Positions 5,775 to 5,797 of a stretch of DNA of 5,797 nucleotides are shown here, piece by piece. A model generated the notes under the pieces. The model was not told where the DNA came from. It made no database searches and was given only the letters and a program-made list of their open reading frames with translations. The number at the start of each line of letters is the position of its first letter. Within the stretch, counting starts at the first letter, position 1. A program made the translations under genes and the position numbers. The DNA lies in NCBI GenBank assembly GCA_027451265.1, contig DAIDJT010000170.1, positions 1 through 5,797 on the forward strand, given 5' to 3'. Origin of the DNA: Bacteroidales bacterium (GTDB lineage: Bacteria > Bacteroidota > Bacteroidia > Bacteroidales > VadinHA17).

Positions 5775-5797
5775 CGTGATAATGATTAAAGACAAAG

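Overview
The window reads as a piece of a Bacteroidota chromosome, probably from the Bacteroidales or a relative. The evidence is a PorQ-type outer-membrane protein of the type IX secretion system, a cytidylate kinase with the P-loop variant GFSSCGKST that I associate with this phylum, and two upstream sites resembling the Bacteroidota TAnnTTTG promoter element. Coding DNA is moderately GC-rich, while most gene-free DNA, especially the first 150 bases, is AT-rich. Everything I can call as a gene lies on the minus strand, so the window is transcribed from right to left.

In transcription order, the right half holds porQ (start at about 5774), cmk and ispH. These are packed tightly: 13 bases separate porQ from cmk, and cmk overlaps ispH by 11 bases. 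A 71-base gap with a possible promoter leads to pfkA (ATP-type 6-phosphofructokinase). pfkA is followed after 20 bases by a DUF362 protein carrying two [4Fe-4S] ferredoxin motifs. That gene overlaps a single-domain CheY-like response regulator by ATGA. The left end holds a 141-base intergenic stretch with two near-identical 26-base repeats, a hairpin and a possible promoter, then tRNA-Pro(CGG), a strong bidirectional terminator hairpin, and about 270 bases in which I see no gene.

The right-hand genes are housekeeping functions (CMP phosphorylation, last step of the MEP isoprenoid pathway, committed step of glycolysis) plus one secretion component. This looks like a conserved core arrangement rather than an accessory island. 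The least explained part is the DUF362 ferredoxin and receiver pair. The ATGA overlap suggests they are made together, and there is no histidine kinase or output domain in view. I see no transposase, CRISPR array, phage gene or toxin-antitoxin pair, and I do not claim a new defence or mobile system here.
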